Part shown: in pieces, positions 1 through 9,812 of the stretch
Layout: each line of letters opens with the position of its first letter
Position numbering within the stretch: the stretch's first letter is position 1
DNA from: Flavobacterium paronense
GTDB taxonomy: Bacteria; Bacteroidota; Bacteroidia; Flavobacteriales; Flavobacteriaceae
Length of the DNA: 64,000 nucleotides
Direction of reading: 5' to 3'
Assembly (NCBI RefSeq): GCF_030409795.1
Contig: NZ_JAUFQN010000019.1
Location: forward strand, 3,100,001 to 3,164,000
Notes under the pieces: generated by a model
What the model saw: the letters and a program-made list of their open reading frames with translations, nothing else
What the model was told of the DNA's origin: nothing
Database searches by the model: none
Program-made: the position numbers and the translations under genes

Positions 1-27
1 ATCGGGGCGTTTTTTTATTTTTATAAA
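1..27. other. Leftmost bases, possible end of an upstream terminator
   Basis: The first 27 bases contain a GC-rich patch followed by a T-run (cggggcgttttttt), which looks like the 3' arm and U-tract of an intrinsic terminator whose left arm lies outside the window. This cannot be confirmed without the upstream sequence. Confidence 0.3.
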
Positions 28-2784
28 ATGTCAAAACCAACTTTTCTTCACCAACTTTCTCAAGAAATTTTAAAAATCTATTCTGATAACTTATCAGAGT
101 TGACCATTGTTTTGCCAAATAAAAGAGCTAAAGTCTTTTTGCTAGATGAATTAAAAAAATTAGTCTCTAATACAGTTTTTGCGCCCGAGATAATTAGTAT
201 TGAAGATTTCATTCAAGATATTGCCGGAATTCGTTCTGTTGACAGCGTTGAATTGTTGTTTACGTTTTTTGAAGTTTACCTTTCTCTTACAGATAAAGAC
301 AAACAAGATTCTTTTGAAAACTTTGCTAATTGGGCAAAAACGTTACTTCAGGATTTTAATGAAATTGACAGATATCTTTTAGATCCAAATAAGATTTTAA
401 AATATCTTGAAGACATAAAAGAGATAGAGCATTGGTCAGTTGATGTTGATAAAAGAACAGATTTGATTGAAAAGCATTTGCTTTTTTGGAAAAAACTCCC
501 AGAATATTATCATTCATTATATCAACAGTTATTAAATAAAGGCATTGGATATCAAGGTTTAATTTATCGGGAAGCAGTAGAAAATCTAAATCATTTCTCT
601 GAAAACAATAACGATAAGCAATTTGTTTTTGCAGGTTTTAATGCACTCAATCAAGCTGAAGAAAAGATTATTCAGCACCTTTTAGCACTTGATGTGGCCA
701 AAATCTATTGGGATATTGACGAAACCTTACTTCACGATTCGTTTCACGATGCCGGACATTTTCAACGAAAGTTTAAGTCGGAATGGATTTATTATAAAAC
801 ACACCCATATGAATGGATTTCAAATGATTTTAAAACCGAAAAGAACATTCATGTCATAGCAACTTCAAAATCTATTGGACAAGCTAAAATAGCAGGAAGT
901 ATTATAGAAAAGCAAGCTGATATAGGAAGTCTTCAGCAAGTTGCATTAGTGCTCGGAGAAGAAAGTTTGCTATTGCCAATGTTGTATTCATTGCCGTCAA
1001 ATGTTGATGCTTTGAATATTACTATGGGGTTTTCAAGCAAAAATAATCCTGCACAAATATTGATTGCCAAATTATTCAAACTGCACACCAATGCCTTGAC
1101 CAGAAATCCATCAAGTTATGTGATGTATTACAAAGATGTTCTCGATATTTTAACCCATCCGCTTGTCGAACCTTATGTAAATGCTAACGAATTGGTTTCG
1201 ATAATTAATAAAAACAACTATTCGTTTATTACCCATAAAAAACTCGAAGAGCTTTATGCCAAAGACAATACCTTGTTTTCGTTATTGTTCCAAAAATGGG
1301 ATATTGGTTCAATTCCCGTTTTAGAAAACATTGCTCAAATTTTGCTTAAAATCAAAAACAATCTGAATCATGAAAACGAAGAAGAAAAGATAACAAATGC
1401 TTTTGTGTATTCGATTTTTAAAGTCATCAACAAGATGATTTCGTATTTTTTGGAGCATCAATCCATAAACGACATTAGGACGTTACAAGCCATTTACAAG
1501 CAAGTTATTGATGTGGCTGAAGTTTCTTTTGAAGGTGAACCTTTGAGTGGTTTGCAGGTTATGGGTGTTTTAGAAAGTCGTGTGTTAGATTTTGAAACCG
1601 TAATTATTACCTCGGTAAACGAAGGTAAATTTCCGGCAGGAAAAACCAGCAATTCTTTCATTCCTTATGATGTGAAACTGCAATATGGACTCCCAACTTT
1701 CAAAGAAAAAGACGCTATTTATACTTATCATTTTTATCATTTATTGCAAAGGGCCAAAAACATATATTTGATTTATAATTCTGACAGTCAAGGTTTTGAT
1801 GCTGGAGAAAAAAGTCGATTCATAACACAATTAGAAATAGAAAAGCAACCTAATCACAACCTGACATTTCAATATTACAATCCGGATGTACCTACTATTG
1901 CGCATCAACCGATTGTTGTTCCAAAAACAGAAAGTGTGATGTCACGCTTACGCGAAATTGCCACAAATGGGTTTTCGCCTTCGTCTTTAACTACATATAT
2001 CCGCAATCCGATTCAGTTTTACTTTCAACGGGTTTTACGAATTTCTGAAACCGATGAGGTCGAAGAAAACATTGCGGTTAATACTTTAGGAACCATTATT
2101 CACGGCACTTTAGAAGAATTGTATAAACCAACCATCGGACGACTTTTAACTAATGATGACATCAAAATTTGTATTTCTAAAATTGACAATGAAGTTTTAA
2201 ATCAATTTAAAAAAGTATATAAAGAAGGCGAAATCAAAAAAGGGAGAAACTTGCTGGCATTTGAAGTAGCCAAACGTAATGTGCTAAACTTTTTAAAAAC
2301 AGAACTGGAAGCAATAGAAAATGGTGATGAAATTCAAATCATCTCTTTAGAAACTTCATATGAAAGAGAATTAATCGATACGCGTTTACCTTTTTCGGTG
2401 CTGATAAAAGGAAATGTAGACCGAATTGAATTGCGCAACGGAAAGGTTAGAATTGTTGATTATAAAACAGGGAAGGTCGACAAAAACAATGTTATTTTAA
2501 AAGACTGGAATGGTTTAACCGAAGACATCAAAAACGACAAAATTATTCAGGTGTTGGCTTATGCTTTTATGTATGAAGAACTGACTAAAGGGCTAGAAAT
2601 GGAAGCCGGAATACTATCTTTTAAAAACTTAAAATCAGGATTTTTACCATTTCAGTTTAAACCTGAAAAAGAAGCTGTTACAATAATCTCTGAAGAAATA
2701 ATGAAAAACTATCTCGAACAAATTGTGGTTTTACTACAGGAAATTTTGAATATGGAAATTCCTTTTGAGGAGAAAATTATTTAA
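28..2784 (+). CDS. PD-(D/E)XK nuclease family protein, AddB-like
   Basis: This 918-residue protein resembles the AddB / inactivated-helicase plus nuclease family that processes double-strand DNA ends for recombination. The N-terminal part (IVLPNKRAKVFLLDEL, about residues 27-42) matches the degenerate helicase start of AddB-type proteins and has no Walker A GKT. The C-terminal nuclease core is clear: GNVDRI with Asp798 and VDYKTGK with Asp811 and Lys813. In many AddB/RecB-type nucleases the sequence before this core has a Cys-Pro that helps bind an Fe-S cluster; here the equivalent stretch reads YIRNPIQFYFQ, so that Cys is absent. It is convergent with the next gene and overlaps it by 8 bp. 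An AddA/RecB-like partner would be expected nearby but is not in the window. Confidence 0.85.
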   Translation: MSKPTFLHQLSQEILKIYSDNLSELTIVLPNKRAKVFLLDELKKLVSNTVFAPEIISIEDFIQDIAGIRSVDSVELLFTFFEVYLSLTDKDKQDSFENFANWAKTLLQDFNEIDRYLLDPNKILKYLEDIKEIEHWSVDVDKRTDLIEKHLLFWKKLPEYYHSLYQQLLNKGIGYQGLIYREAVENLNHFSENNNDKQFVFAGFNALNQAEEKIIQHLLALDVAKIYWDIDETLLHDSFHDAGHFQRKFKSEWIYYKTHPYEWISNDFKTEKNIHVIATSKSIGQAKIAGSIIEKQADIGSLQQVALVLGEESLLLPMLYSLPSNVDALNITMGFSSKNNPAQILIAKLFKLHTNALTRNPSSYVMYYKDVLDILTHPLVEPYVNANELVSIINKNNYSFITHKKLEELYAKDNTLFSLLFQKWDIGSIPVLENIAQILLKIKNNLNHENEEEKITNAFVYSIFKVINKMISYFLEHQSINDIRTLQAIYKQVIDVAEVSFEGEPLSGLQVMGVLESRVLDFETVIITSVNEGKFPAGKTSNSFIPYDVKLQYGLPTFKEKDAIYTYHFYHLLQRAKNIYLIYNSDSQGFDAGEKSRFITQLEIEKQPNHNLTFQYYNPDVPTIAHQPIVVPKTESVMSRLREIATNGFSPSSLTTYIRNPIQFYFQRVLRISETDEVEENIAVNTLGTIIHGTLEELYKPTIGRLLTNDDIKICISKIDNEVLNQFKKVYKEGEIKKGRNLLAFEVAKRNVLNFLKTELEAIENGDEIQIISLETSYERELIDTRLPFSVLIKGNVDRIELRNGKVRIVDYKTGKVDKNNVILKDWNGLTEDIKNDKIIQVLAYAFMYEELTKGLEMEAGILSFKNLKSGFLPFQFKPEKEAVTIISEEIMKNYLEQIVVLLQEILNMEIPFEEKII

Positions 2785-3562
2785 TCTTCTTCAAAAAATC
2801 AGCCAATACTTTTTTTAATTCCGTTTCGTTTTCTATATGCGACATATGTCCGTCGGGGAAAGTGGTCAATTCTACTTTAGTGTCTTCAATCTGATTAATA
2901 GTATCGTCGTAATTCAAAACGCTATCTTTTTTACCTAAAACCAATTGGATTGGATAAGGTGCAAAATGTAAAAGGACTTCTCTGTCCTTGCGAATCTTCA
3001 TGCCTTCGAGTGCTGCAACGATTCCTTGTAAAGGCGTTTTTAAAGCTTCGAGTTTTACGTTTTCTATTTCATTTTCGAGTTTCTCACGATTGTCTTCACT
3101 AAACAAATTGGCAATAGAAAGGCGCACAAAGTTGGTGTAGTTTTGTTTCACTGCTTTAATGGCTCGACTTCGATTAATTTTTCGTTCATCGCTATCTGCT
3201 CTCGAAGTTGAATTCAAAAGGAAAATTCCTTTAACGTTATCCGGATATAATTCGGCGAAAGCCAAGGCAACATAACCTCCCATTGAATGACCAATGAGCG
3301 CTGCTTTTCTGATTTTCAATTCGTGCAAAACGGCATGAATCATATCAGCTTGATCTTCCATAGAATGCATATAACCCAAGCATTCGGTTTCGCCGTGACC
3401 TAATAAATCGATGGTGATAATTCTGAATTTCTGACTCAATTCAGGAATAAAGGCATTCCACATGGTTTTATTCTCGAGAAAACCATGCAAAAAAACAACT
3501 GCGGTTCCTTTGCCTTCGTCGGTAAAAGAGATTTTGGTGTTTTTGTAGATGATGGCTTTCAT
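2777..3562 (-). CDS. Alpha/beta hydrolase
   Basis: This is a 261-residue single-domain alpha/beta hydrolase. It has the oxyanion HGF at residues 26-28, the nucleophile elbow GHSMGG with Ser93, the acid Asp213 (GKKDSV) and a His at 239 or 242 (GHMSHIE). No signal peptide is seen, so it should be cytoplasmic. The reading frame stays open upstream to 3607, but that stretch is part of an inverted repeat. The start at 3562 (MKAIIYKNTK) fits the family, whose first strand begins there. The substrate cannot be deduced; esterase, lactonase or dehalogenase-like activity are all possible. It lies downstream of the aminopeptidase gene on the same strand, but a terminator-like hairpin separates them. Confidence 0.85.
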   Translation of the reverse strand: MKAIIYKNTKISFTDEGKGTAVVFLHGFLENKTMWNAFIPELSQKFRIITIDLLGHGETECLGYMHSMEDQADMIHAVLHELKIRKAALIGHSMGGYVALAFAELYPDNVKGIFLLNSTSRADSDERKINRSRAIKAVKQNYTNFVRLSIANLFSEDNREKLENEIENVKLEALKTPLQGIVAALEGMKIRKDREVLLHFAPYPIQLVLGKKDSVLNYDDTINQIEDTKVELTTFPDGHMSHIENETELKKVLADFLKKIK

Positions 3563-3580
3563 AGATGCAAAAATAGATTT

Positions 3581-3661
3581 TAACATTAAGAAGTTAAGGT
3601 TTTTCATTAAGAAATAGTAAGATTAATGAAATTCTTAATCTTCTTTAACTTCTTAATGTTA
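3581..3661. repeat. Long imperfect inverted repeat
   Basis: Bases 3581-3598 (taacattaagaagttaag) are nearly the reverse complement of 3644-3661 (17 of 18 positions). The interior again contains attaagaa and ttcttaat. The structure lies just upstream of the alpha/beta hydrolase start and directly follows the terminator of the aminopeptidase gene. Confidence 0.7.
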
Positions 3662-3691
3662 AAACAAAACGACCCACTTCCGTGAGCCGTC
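3661..3691 (-). terminator. Intrinsic terminator of the M24 aminopeptidase gene
   Basis: Read on the minus strand, gacggctcac (from 3691) pairs over ten positions, with G-U pairs, with gtgggtcgtt around a GGAA tetraloop, followed by a T-rich tract. Confidence 0.6.
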
Positions 3692-3729
3692 TATTATTTA
3701 TCATCTATATTCTTTTCTCTTTCTTCTAA

Positions 3730-5022
3730 CTAAGAATTCATTATTGATTCAATTTCATCAACCTCAATCGGAATGTTTCTCATTAAGTTGAACGGTTCTC
3801 CTTTTTCCTGAATCACAACATCATCTTCAATTCGGATTCCAAAACCTTCTGCCGGAATATAGATTCCTGGTTCAACGGTGAACACCATATTCGCTTTCAT
3901 AGGTTCGTGCAACAAGCCATAATCGTGAGTGTCTAAGCCCATGTGATGTGATGTGCCGTGCATGAAATATTTTTTATATGCTGGCCAATCCGGGTTTTCA
4001 TTTTGCACATCAGCTTTGTCAATTAATCCCAAACCAAGAAGCTCAAAAGTCATTACTTTACCAACTTCTAGATGATATTGCTTCCACATATTCCCAACAG
4101 TCAGCATTTTAGTTGCTTCATTTTTTACACGTAAAACCGCATTGTAAACTTCTTTTTGTCTGCCGGTAAATCTTCCAGAAACAGGAACCATTCTCGTCAT
4201 ATCACTTGAGTAATTAGCATATTCGGCACCAACATCAAGCAAGACCAAATCACCGGCTTTACATTGCTGGTTGTTTTCAATATAATGTAACACGTTAGCA
4301 TTGTTTCCCGAAGCAATGATTGGTGTATAGGCAAAACCTTTAGAACGATTTCTTAGGAACTCGTGAGCAAACTCGGCTTCGATTTCATATTCGGTTACGT
4401 TTGGTTTTACAAATTGTAATACTCTGCGATAGCCTTTTTCGGTAATGTCACAGGCTGTTTGAATCAAGTCAATTTCTTCGCTTTCTTTGATAGAGCGTAT
4501 GCGTTGCAAAATAGGATTCGATTTTTCTACTTTGTGTGCCGGATAGTTTTCTTTCCACCATTTTACAAAACGTGCTTCACGTGTTTCGGTTTCAATCGAG
4601 GCGCGGTAATGCTCGTTGGTGTTGATATACATCGTTTCGGCGTAAGCCATAACCTCTTTTAACGTTTTGTGAAAATCCTGTAACCAAATCACTGACTTGA
4701 TTCCGGAAACTTCAAAAGCCCGATCTTTAGTTAGTTTTTCACCTTCCCAAATTGCAATATGTTCGTTGGTTTCTTTTAGAAATAAAATCTCTTTTAAATG
4801 CTCATAAGGCGCATCCGGAAACAATAACAAAATGCTTTCTTCTTGGTCAGCACCAGATAAATAAAATATATCGCGATGTTGTGCAAACGGTAAAGTTGTA
4901 TCAGCACTTACAGGGTAATTATCATTGGAATTAAAAATAGCAACACTGTTAGGTTTCATTTGTGCTGTGAATTTTGCTCTGTTTTTAATAAATAAGTTTC
5001 GGTCTATTTGATGGTATTTCAT
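3730..5022 (-). CDS. Aminopeptidase P family protein (M24 metallopeptidase)
   Basis: This 430-residue enzyme of the Xaa-Pro aminopeptidase type removes N-terminal residues that precede proline. The N-terminal creatinase-like domain covers about residues 1-170. The C-terminal pita-bread domain carries the two-metal site: Asp263 (LLDVG), Asp274 (SSDMTR), His359 (HGTSHHMGLDTHD region), Glu384 (VEPG) and Glu399 (RIED). The full set of ligands suggests an active enzyme. The frame is open to 5079, but MKYHQIDRNLF at 5022 is the usual family start and is preferred. No signal peptide is visible, so it is probably cytoplasmic. It is transcribed alone, with a terminator after it. Confidence 0.93.
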   Translation of the reverse strand: MKYHQIDRNLFIKNRAKFTAQMKPNSVAIFNSNDNYPVSADTTLPFAQHRDIFYLSGADQEESILLLFPDAPYEHLKEILFLKETNEHIAIWEGEKLTKDRAFEVSGIKSVIWLQDFHKTLKEVMAYAETMYINTNEHYRASIETETREARFVKWWKENYPAHKVEKSNPILQRIRSIKESEEIDLIQTACDITEKGYRRVLQFVKPNVTEYEIEAEFAHEFLRNRSKGFAYTPIIASGNNANVLHYIENNQQCKAGDLVLLDVGAEYANYSSDMTRMVPVSGRFTGRQKEVYNAVLRVKNEATKMLTVGNMWKQYHLEVGKVMTFELLGLGLIDKADVQNENPDWPAYKKYFMHGTSHHMGLDTHDYGLLHEPMKANMVFTVEPGIYIPAEGFGIRIEDDVVIQEKGEPFNLMRNIPIEVDEIESIMNS

Positions 5023-5218
5023 AGTTAGATTATTAGACTTCTTAGATAGATAGTTTTTTAAATAAATAAAGTTTATCAAAATTAAACAAAGTATGAAAGC
5101 AATGAGTCGCCAAATAGCGTTATTTTATTTTCGATGCAATAAAAAGATATTTTTTCCGTTAATTAAAATAGAAATCGATTAAATTCATGACATAAGAAAA
5201 TCAACCAAATTGAATAAA

Positions 5219-6088
5219 ATGAAAAAATCACACATAGTGTTATTGCTAATAATTACGATGGCCACATTGTATTCTTGTAGCAGCGAATCAAACAGCGAAC
5301 CGATGTTGATCATCAAATTCCAATTTGACCCTAATCAAGTAAGACTAAATAATTTAGGACAGCCGTCAACCGTTGCTGCGGATAATGCGGCACAATCACC
5401 TGTTTTTAATTTGATTTCTTCACATTATGTAGAAATGGCACCAAATGCAAATACCCAACTAGGAAACGGAACTATCTTATATCATGCACCTGAAACGACA
5501 CTTGGCGGAAGCAATGCAATAGATTTTAGTAAATCAAAGATTGTTTCTCAAGGGGAAACATTTCTAAAAATTCCTTTAAGCCAAGTTGCTGCAGGCAGTT
5601 ATGAATGGATGCGTGTTTCATTGTCGTATCAAAATTATCAAATCAATGTTCACGCAGCCAACGGGAATGATTATGAAGGAACTTTAGCGAGTTTTGTTGG
5701 GTTCAATACCTACATAACTTCTTTTGATGTAGACAACACTATTTTTCCAGTGAACGGAAACAGAGCCCAAGGTTATTGGGCATTTGCGCTGAATGATTAT
5801 CCCTATTCAACTTCGGGACAAGCATCAGCTAATGCAACAACAGTTCCAAATCCTATTGCTGCAACATCTCCTATTCCCGCAGGTTCCTGTGTTGTTACAG
5901 GAAAATTTGCAAGTAATTTAGTTATTGATGGCGCCGAAACAAGTGATGTGATCATAACGCTGTCTTTGTCAATCAACAAAAGTTTTGAATGGCATGAAGT
6001 AAATGCCGATGGGAAATATGAGCCTACTGCTGGCGAGAATGTTGTTGACATGGGATTGCGTGGATTGATTCCGACTTATGTTAAGTAG
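5219..6088 (+). CDS. Lipoprotein of unknown function
   Basis: This 289-residue protein begins with a lipoprotein signal (MKKSHIVLLLIITMATLYSC); the Cys of the lipobox is at about residue 20 and is followed by SSES, so it should be lipid-anchored in the envelope. The frame can be extended upstream by three codons to a TTG at 5210, but the ATG at 5219 is the better start. The mature part is beta-rich, with a run of Asn/Gln/Ser and a C-terminal WHEVNADGKYEP segment that resembles a Ca-type or Asp-rich turn. I do not recognise the family. It stands alone between the divergent aminopeptidase gene and the sdh operon. Confidence 0.75.
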   Translation: MKKSHIVLLLIITMATLYSCSSESNSEPMLIIKFQFDPNQVRLNNLGQPSTVAADNAAQSPVFNLISSHYVEMAPNANTQLGNGTILYHAPETTLGGSNAIDFSKSKIVSQGETFLKIPLSQVAAGSYEWMRVSLSYQNYQINVHAANGNDYEGTLASFVGFNTYITSFDVDNTIFPVNGNRAQGYWAFALNDYPYSTSGQASANATTVPNPIAATSPIPAGSCVVTGKFASNLVIDGAETSDVIITLSLSINKSFEWHEVNADGKYEPTAGENVVDMGLRGLIPTYVK

Positions 6089-6186
6089 TTTTGTTTAACT
6101 TTTTTAGCCCAAAACCATTACCTAAACCGTTGTAAATGAACAACTGTTAAACTCACTTTAAATTGATTATAAATTACAGCGAAAAG

Positions 6187-6218
6187 GTTGTAGTTATTGG
6201 CAAATAGCTGTATTTTTG
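6187..6218 (+). promoter_or_regulatory. Bacteroidota-type promoter of sdhCAB
   Basis: A -7 element tatttttg (6211-6218) matches TAnnTTTG exactly. It is preceded at 20 bp by gttg (6187-6190), a good -33 element. The sdhC ATG follows 30 bp later. Confidence 0.6.
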
Positions 6219-6247
6219 TGTAGTTTTTTAAAAAATTCTACACAATT

Positions 6248-6913
6248 ATGGCAAATTCTTCCGTTTTGGGGTCGTCCATTGCTAAAAAAGTCGCTATGGC
6301 ACTTTCCGGACTTTTCTTAATTTCATTTTTAGCGCTACACTTTTCTATCAATTTAACATCGGTATTTAGCGAAAAGGTGTTTAATGCCTGTTCTGATTTC
6401 ATGGGATACAATCCTTTAATACAATATGCAATGCAACCTATTTTAGCTTTTGGTGTTGTATTTCACTTTGTGATGGGATTTGTTCTGGAGATTAAAAATA
6501 ATGCTGCAAGACCAATCAGTTATGCTAAAAATAATGGATCAGCAAATTCTTCATGGGCATCACGAAACATGATTATTTCAGGTTCTTTGGTTTTAGCTTT
6601 CCTTGGATTGCATTTTTATGATTTCTGGTTTCCGGAAATGGATTATAAATACATCCAGGCGCTCCCGCAGGATTCCACAAGATATTATACAGAATTGGTT
6701 CACAAATTCGAAAGTCCGGTTCGTACAGGATTGTACTGTTTGGCTTTTGTGCTTTTGTTTTTACACTTATGGCACGGTTTCAATTCTTCAATGCAATCGG
6801 TTGGATTTAACAACAAATTCTCGAGAGCACTTCATAAATTAGGATATGCATTTGCAATAATAGTCCCATTCGGATTCATTTTTATTGCATTGTTTCATCA
6901 TTTTAATCAATAA
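6248..6913 (+). CDS. sdhC: Succinate dehydrogenase cytochrome b subunit (b558 family)
   Basis: This 221-residue integral membrane protein anchors the succinate dehydrogenase / fumarate reductase complex and passes electrons between the Fe-S subunit and menaquinone. Five hydrophobic segments are visible (about 14-36, 60-82, 107-125, 160-178, 197-217). Histidines suited to bind two haems are at positions 31, 73, 122, 173 and 176. Both the size and the single-subunit anchor are those of the di-haem b558 family. It is the first gene of sdhCAB, with 10 bp to sdhA and a strong promoter match upstream. Confidence 0.95.
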   Translation: MANSSVLGSSIAKKVAMALSGLFLISFLALHFSINLTSVFSEKVFNACSDFMGYNPLIQYAMQPILAFGVVFHFVMGFVLEIKNNAARPISYAKNNGSANSSWASRNMIISGSLVLAFLGLHFYDFWFPEMDYKYIQALPQDSTRYYTELVHKFESPVRTGLYCLAFVLLFLHLWHGFNSSMQSVGFNNKFSRALHKLGYAFAIIVPFGFIFIALFHHFNQ

Positions 6914-6923
6914 TTTCAAGTAA

Positions 6924-8933
6924 ATGAAACTAGATTCAAAAATACCTGAAGGTCCAATTTCGGACAAATGGACTGATTATAAAGATCATTTAAAATTAGT
7001 TGCACCTAATAATCGACCAAAAATTGACATTATCGTTGTTGGGACAGGTTTGGCTGGAGCATCTGCTGCAGCATCCTTAGGAGAAATGGGTTATAATGTG
7101 AAAGCCTTTTGTTTTCAGGATTCACCAAGAAGAGCTCACTCAATCGCGGCTCAAGGCGGAATCAACGCAGCAAAAAACTACCAAAATGACGGTGACAGTA
7201 CTTACAGATTATTTTACGATACAATAAAAGGTGGCGATTACAGAGCGCGTGAGGCTAACGTTCATCGTTTGGCTGAAGTGTCATCTAATATTATTGACCA
7301 ATGTGTAGCGCAAGGTGTTCCTTTTGCTCGTGATTATGGTGGTATGTTAGACAACCGTTCGTTTGGCGGAACCCAATTACAGCGTACTTTTTATGCTGCA
7401 GGACAAACAGGACAGCAATTATTACTCGGAGCTTATTCGGCTTTATCAAGACAAATTGGTTTAGGTCGTGTAAAAATGTTTAACCGTCACGAAATGTTGG
7501 ATTTAGTGAAAGTAGACGGAAAAGCACGTGGAATTATAGCTCGTAATTTAGTTACTGGTGAATTAGAAAGACATTCGGCACACGCCGTTGTTATAGCTTC
7601 CGGCGGATACGGAAATGTTTATTTTCTTTCTACAAATGCTATGGGAAGTAATGTTACAGCAGGTTGGAAGGTTCACAAAAGAGGCGCATTATTTGCTAAT
7701 CCTTGTTTTGTTCAGATTCACCCAACATGTATTCCGGTTCATGGAACCAATCAGGCAAAATTGACCTTAATGTCTGAATCTTTGCGTAACTCAGGAAGAA
7801 TTTGGGTGCCAAAGAAAAAAGAAGATGCAGCAGCAATTCGTGCAGGGAAATTAAAACCTACACAATTAAGTGAAGAAGATAGAGATTATTTTTTAGAAAG
7901 AAAATATCCTGCTTTTGGAAATCTTGTTCCTCGCGATGTGGCTTCAAGAGCAGCAAAAGAATTATGTGATCAAGGTTTTGGAATTGAAGCAAATGACACG
8001 AATGAGGGCGTTTATTTAGATTTCTCTACTGAAATTCAGAGTAAAGGAAGACAAACGGCTTATGCTCAAGGAAATCACAATCCAACAGTTGAAGAAGCTA
8101 CTAAGTTAGGAAAACAATGGTTAGAAGAAAAGTATGGTAACCTTTTCGCTATGTATGAAAAAATAACTGATGAAAATCCATACGAAACTCCGATGAAGAT
8201 TTATCCAGCTGTTCATTATACTATGGGTGGTGTTTGGGTTGATTATAATTTGCAATCAACAATACCAGGTTGTTTTGTAGCAGGAGAAGCCAATTTCTCA
8301 GACCACGGAGCAAACAGATTAGGAGCATCTGCATTAATGCAAGGTTTGGCAGATGGTTATTTCGTACTACCTTATACCGTTTCAAATTATTTAGCAGATG
8401 AAATCAGAACCGGAAAAATCTCTACGGATTTACCGGAATTTGCTGAAGCAGAAAATAGTGTGAAAGAGACCATAAATAAATTCCTAAACAACAACGGTTC
8501 TAAATCGGTTGACCATTTTCATAAAAGATTGGGATTGATTATGTGGAACAAAGTTGGAATGGGAAGAAACGAAAAAGGCTTAACAGAAGCTATTGCTGAA
8601 ATCGCAGCTTTAAAAGAAGAATTTTATAAAGATGTATACGTACCGGGAAGTGCAGACGAATTAAATCAAGAGTTGGAAAAAGCACTTCGTGTAGCTGACT
8701 TTATCGATTTAGGCCAGTTAATGGCCATGGATGCTTTACAACGTAAAGAATCTTGTGGTGGTCACTTCCGTGAAGAGTATCAGGATTCAGAAGGGGAAAC
8801 ACTTCGTGATGATGAAAACTTCTCATTCGTTGGAGCATGGGAATACATGGGCTACGATATTAGCAAAGAAATCCTAAACAAAGAAGAATTGAAATACGAG
8901 TTTATTAAAATTGCAGCTAGAAATTACAAATAA
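6924..8933 (+). CDS. sdhA: Succinate dehydrogenase / fumarate reductase flavoprotein subunit
   Basis: This 669-residue catalytic subunit oxidises succinate to fumarate in the TCA cycle and respiratory chain. The FAD-binding GTGLAG starts at residue 40. The covalent FAD site is His72 in [11 protein letters not shown]. The C-terminal [14 protein letters not shown] (around 470) is the conserved flavoprotein segment of the family. The length fits the long Bacteroidota form. It sits between sdhC and sdhB with short gaps (10 and 8 bp), so all three genes should be one transcript. Confidence 0.97.
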   Translation: MKLDSKIPEGPISDKWTDYKDHLKLVAPNNRPKIDIIVVGTGLAGASAAASLGEMGYNVKAFCFQDSPRRAHSIAAQGGINAAKNYQNDGDSTYRLFYDTIKGGDYRAREANVHRLAEVSSNIIDQCVAQGVPFARDYGGMLDNRSFGGTQLQRTFYAAGQTGQQLLLGAYSALSRQIGLGRVKMFNRHEMLDLVKVDGKARGIIARNLVTGELERHSAHAVVIASGGYGNVYFLSTNAMGSNVTAGWKVHKRGALFANPCFVQIHPTCIPVHGTNQAKLTLMSESLRNSGRIWVPKKKEDAAAIRAGKLKPTQLSEEDRDYFLERKYPAFGNLVPRDVASRAAKELCDQGFGIEANDTNEGVYLDFSTEIQSKGRQTAYAQGNHNPTVEEATKLGKQWLEEKYGNLFAMYEKITDENPYETPMKIYPAVHYTMGGVWVDYNLQSTIPGCFVAGEANFSDHGANRLGASALMQGLADGYFVLPYTVSNYLADEIRTGKISTDLPEFAEAENSVKETINKFLNNNGSKSVDHFHKRLGLIMWNKVGMGRNEKGLTEAIAEIAALKEEFYKDVYVPGSADELNQELEKALRVADFIDLGQLMAMDALQRKESCGGHFREEYQDSEGETLRDDENFSFVGAWEYMGYDISKEILNKEELKYEFIKIAARNYK

Positions 8934-8941
8934 TATACATT

Positions 8942-9703
8942 ATGTCTTCAGCAAAAAATATCAATATAAACCTTAAAATTTGGCGTCAAAAAGATGCTAA
9001 ATCCAAAGGTAGCATGGAAACTTATAAATTAGATAATGTTTCGACTGCAAGTTCATTTTTGGAAATGTTAGACCAATTGAACGAGCAATTAATCAACGAT
9101 AAAAAAGCACCTGTTGCTTTCGATCATGATTGTCGTGAGGGAATCTGTGGAATGTGTTCGTTATACATCAACGGAAGAGCACACGGACCAGAAACCGGAA
9201 CCACAACATGTCAATTGCACATGCGTAAATTTAAAGACGGAGATACTATTTTTATAGAGCCATGGAGAAGCAAAGCATTCCCGGTAGTAAAAGATTTAGT
9301 AGTTGATCGCAGTGCTTTCGACAGAATTCAACAAGCTGGAGGTTTCGTTTCAGTAAATACTTCAGGAAGAACCATTGATGCTAATGCTACTCCAATTCCA
9401 AAACACGATGCAGATAAAGCTTTTGAAGCAGCAGCTTGCATCGGTTGCGGTGCTTGTGTTGCAACATGTAAAAACGGTTCAGCAATGTTGTTCGTTGGAG
9501 CTAAAGTATCTCAATATGCTTTATTACCACAAGGAAAAGTTGAAGCAACAGCACGTGTGTTAAACATGGTTCGTCAAATGGATGAAGAAGGATTTGGAAA
9601 CTGTACCAACACCGGCGCTTGTGAAGTAGAATGTCCAAAAGGTATTTCCTTAGAAAACATTGCTCGAATGAACAGAGAATATTTGTCAGCAAGTTTGAAA
9701 TAG
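8942..9703 (+). CDS. sdhB: Succinate dehydrogenase / fumarate reductase iron-sulfur subunit
   Basis: This 253-residue electron-transfer subunit carries all cluster ligands. The [2Fe-2S] cysteines are 64, 69, 72 and 90 (CREGICGMC). The [4Fe-4S] and [3Fe-4S] ligands lie in [11 protein letters not shown] (166, 169, 172, 176) and [11 protein letters not shown] (221, 227, 231). It is the last gene of sdhCAB and is followed by a strong terminator. Confidence 0.97.
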   Translation: MSSAKNININLKIWRQKDAKSKGSMETYKLDNVSTASSFLEMLDQLNEQLINDKKAPVAFDHDCREGICGMCSLYINGRAHGPETGTTTCQLHMRKFKDGDTIFIEPWRSKAFPVVKDLVVDRSAFDRIQQAGGFVSVNTSGRTIDANATPIPKHDADKAFEAAACIGCGACVATCKNGSAMLFVGAKVSQYALLPQGKVEATARVLNMVRQMDEEGFGNCTNTGACEVECPKGISLENIARMNREYLSASLK

Positions 9704-9721
9704 ACTTTAGCTTATAAACGT

Positions 9722-9755
9722 AAAAAACGCATTCATTATTTGGATGCGTTTTTTT
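9722..9755 (+). terminator. Terminator after sdhCAB
   Basis: aaaaaacgcat (9722-9732) pairs with atgcgtttttt (from 9744), giving an 11-bp stem that ends in a T-run. Confidence 0.85.
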
Positions 9756-9812
9756 ATGGTGTAAATTCAAATGAAGTATATTTACAATTACAAAATATAG
9801 ATTTCAATTCGC

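Noticed and set aside
9501..9770. Minus-strand 89-residue ORF at the end of sdhB
   Set aside because: It overlaps the conserved sdhB cysteines and the sdh terminator, and shows no protein-like features.
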